A stretch of DNA of 64,000 nt from Streptomyces antnestii (GTDB lineage Bacteria; Actinomycetota; Actinomycetes; Streptomycetales; Streptomycetaceae), in NCBI RefSeq assembly GCF_004005495.1, contig NZ_RZYA01000025.1, positions 1-64,000 on the forward strand. The letters are read 5' to 3'. The notes under the pieces are model-generated. The model saw nothing but the letters and a program-made list of their open reading frames with translations. It was not told the origin of the DNA and ran no database searches. Each line of letters starts with the position of its first letter. The stretch's first letter is position 1. A program made the position numbers and the translations under genes. This document shows, one piece after another, positions 63,310 to 64,000 of this stretch.

Positions 63310-63906
63310 TTACTTCGCGGAGGGCGAGGTCTTCTTCGCGGTCGTCGTCTTCTTGGCCGGGGCCTTCTTCGCCGCCACCGGCTTCTTCGCGGACGCGTCG
63401 GCCGGCGCGGGCTTCGCGGCAGCCGGCTCGTCGGCGACTACGACGGGCTCCGCGTCGGGCTCGACGGCCTCGGCGACCTCGAGGATCTCCTCGGCCGCCT
63501 CGCCGCGCCACGCCCGCACGGTCTCCTCGCCGTGCTCGGCGACCTTCTCGTACGTCTCCCGCGCCTTGACGGCGTACTCGGCGGCGACGCCGACACCGCG
63601 CAGCGCGAGGTCCTGAGCGGTCTCGCCGAACTTCTTCAGGTCGGTGTCGAGGTTGCCGAGCACCTCGGTGACCTTGGCCTGGATGGCGGCCTGGGCCTCC
63701 TTGGCGCGGCCGGCCGCCTTCTCCTGGACTTCCTTCGGGTCGGTGTTGCGCACGGCCTCGAACCGGGCCGGGGCCTCGGCACGCAGCTGCTCCACGAGGC
63801 CGGGCACCTTCTTCGCCTGCTGGTAGGCCAGCTCGGCGGTGCCGGCGGCGAAGTACAGGGGGGTCGGGTTGCTGAGGGTCTTGCGCAGGTCTTCGGTGAT
63901 GGCCAT
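63310..63906 (-). CDS. HbhA-like Lys/Ala-rich protein
   Basis: The 198-residue protein starts MAITEDLRKTLSNPTPLYFAAGTAELAYQQAKKVPGLVEQLRAEAP, has a helical central region (EVQEKAAGRAKEAQAAIQAKVTEVLGNLDTDLKKFGETAQDLAL) and ends in a Lys/Ala/Pro tail (AKKPVAAKKAPAKKTTTAKKTSPSAK). The layout is that of heparin-binding hemagglutinin homologues; in Streptomyces they are probably membrane- or surface-associated and linked to hyphal growth. No signal peptide is present. ATG 63906 follows GGGAGGACC; ATG 63927 would add seven residues. Confidence 0.8.
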   Translation of the reverse strand: MAITEDLRKTLSNPTPLYFAAGTAELAYQQAKKVPGLVEQLRAEAPARFEAVRNTDPKEVQEKAAGRAKEAQAAIQAKVTEVLGNLDTDLKKFGETAQDLALRGVGVAAEYAVKARETYEKVAEHGEETVRAWRGEAAEEILEVAEAVEPDAEPVVVADEPAAAKPAPADASAKKPVAAKKAPAKKTTTAKKTSPSAK

Positions 63907-63934
63907 GGCGTGGTCCTCCCGGATCACATCGGCT

Positions 63935-64000
63935 TCAGCTTGAGGGTTCGGCGTCGCCCAGGTCGGCCGTGCGGGGGCCGTCGTCGGGGCTTCCTACTTC
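63935..64000 (-). CDS. C-terminal end of an unidentified gene (partial)
   Basis: The minus strand is open from the window edge and ends EVGSPDDGPRTADLGDAEPSS and a TGA stop at 63935-63937, just upstream of the HbhA-like gene (28 bases before its start). Only 21 residues are visible, so the product cannot be named. A small regulator gene often sits in this place in Streptomyces; that is from memory. Confidence 0.45.
   Translation of the reverse strand, partial: EVGSPDDGPRTADLGDAEPSS

Overview
This is a 64-kb piece of a Streptomyces chromosome. The evidence is the very high G+C content with strong third-position G/C bias, the many GTG starts and apparently leaderless genes, and genes typical of the genus: DasR-type control of N-acetylglucosamine genes, msiK, cdgB with a BldD-like box, hbpS-senS-senR, mshA (mycothiol) and phoR-phoP with a PHO box. 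From memory, the order nagK-nagA ... cdgB ... msiK ... rlmB-cysS-ispF-ispD-carD ... phoP-phoR/phoU ... gpmA ... mshA follows the SCO42xx core region of S. coelicolor; I could not run an alignment.

Layout. 0-5 kb: amino-sugar locus with a sugar-binding lipoprotein divergent from nagK-nagA-pfkB-like kinase, and two DasR-type sites between them. 5-14 kb: CBM membrane protein, cdgB, flavin reductase, arfB, terD-like protein, secreted M4 protease and M1 lipoprotein peptidase. 14-18 kb: ankyrin protein and the heme-sensing hbpS / senS-senR locus. 18-22 kb: pentapeptide protein, acetyltransferase, rhomboid-like protein, FAD oxidoreductase and tRNA-Thr. 22-23.4 kb: TnpB-only IS605-type insertion. 23.5-31 kb: msiK with its own DasR-type site, a sugar nucleotidyltransferase, a DoxX protein, rlmB and cysS. 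31-37 kb: ispF-ispD, carD, a lipoprotein, phoP-phoR divergent from phoU, and a 53-residue cysteine-rich protein. 37-52 kb is the accessory part: an ALDH / M20 hydrolase / aminotransferase / APC permease cluster with TetR and LysR regulators and an NCS1 permease, then a decaying WxG-type gene, a serine hydrolase and an ABC-permease remnant. 52-64 kb: ggt, gpmA, an MFS transporter, ybjN-mshA, a methyltransferase, an NlpC/P60 hydrolase, a receiver-PP2C protein, a DUF2516 protein and an HbhA-like protein.

How the genes fit together. MsiK is the shared ATPase for sugar ABC importers. It carries almost the same DasR-type operator as nagK, so uptake (binding lipoprotein plus MsiK) and catabolism (NagK, NagA, PfkB-type kinase) look co-regulated. 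PhoR-PhoP and PhoU share one divergent control region. HbpS is the extracytoplasmic partner of the SenS-SenR pair. The 42-kb cluster looks like deacylation, transamination and aldehyde oxidation of an amino compound.

The most striking feature not explained by the genes is that short tandem or direct repeats repeatedly sit on, or just after, stop codons, each built from local sequence. Other unusual features are a three-hairpin inverted-repeat element between cysS and ispF, interspersed intergenic repeats, several near-perfect palindromes, the cysteine-rich small protein and the broken WxG-type gene. No wholly new multi-gene system could be demonstrated from sequence alone.
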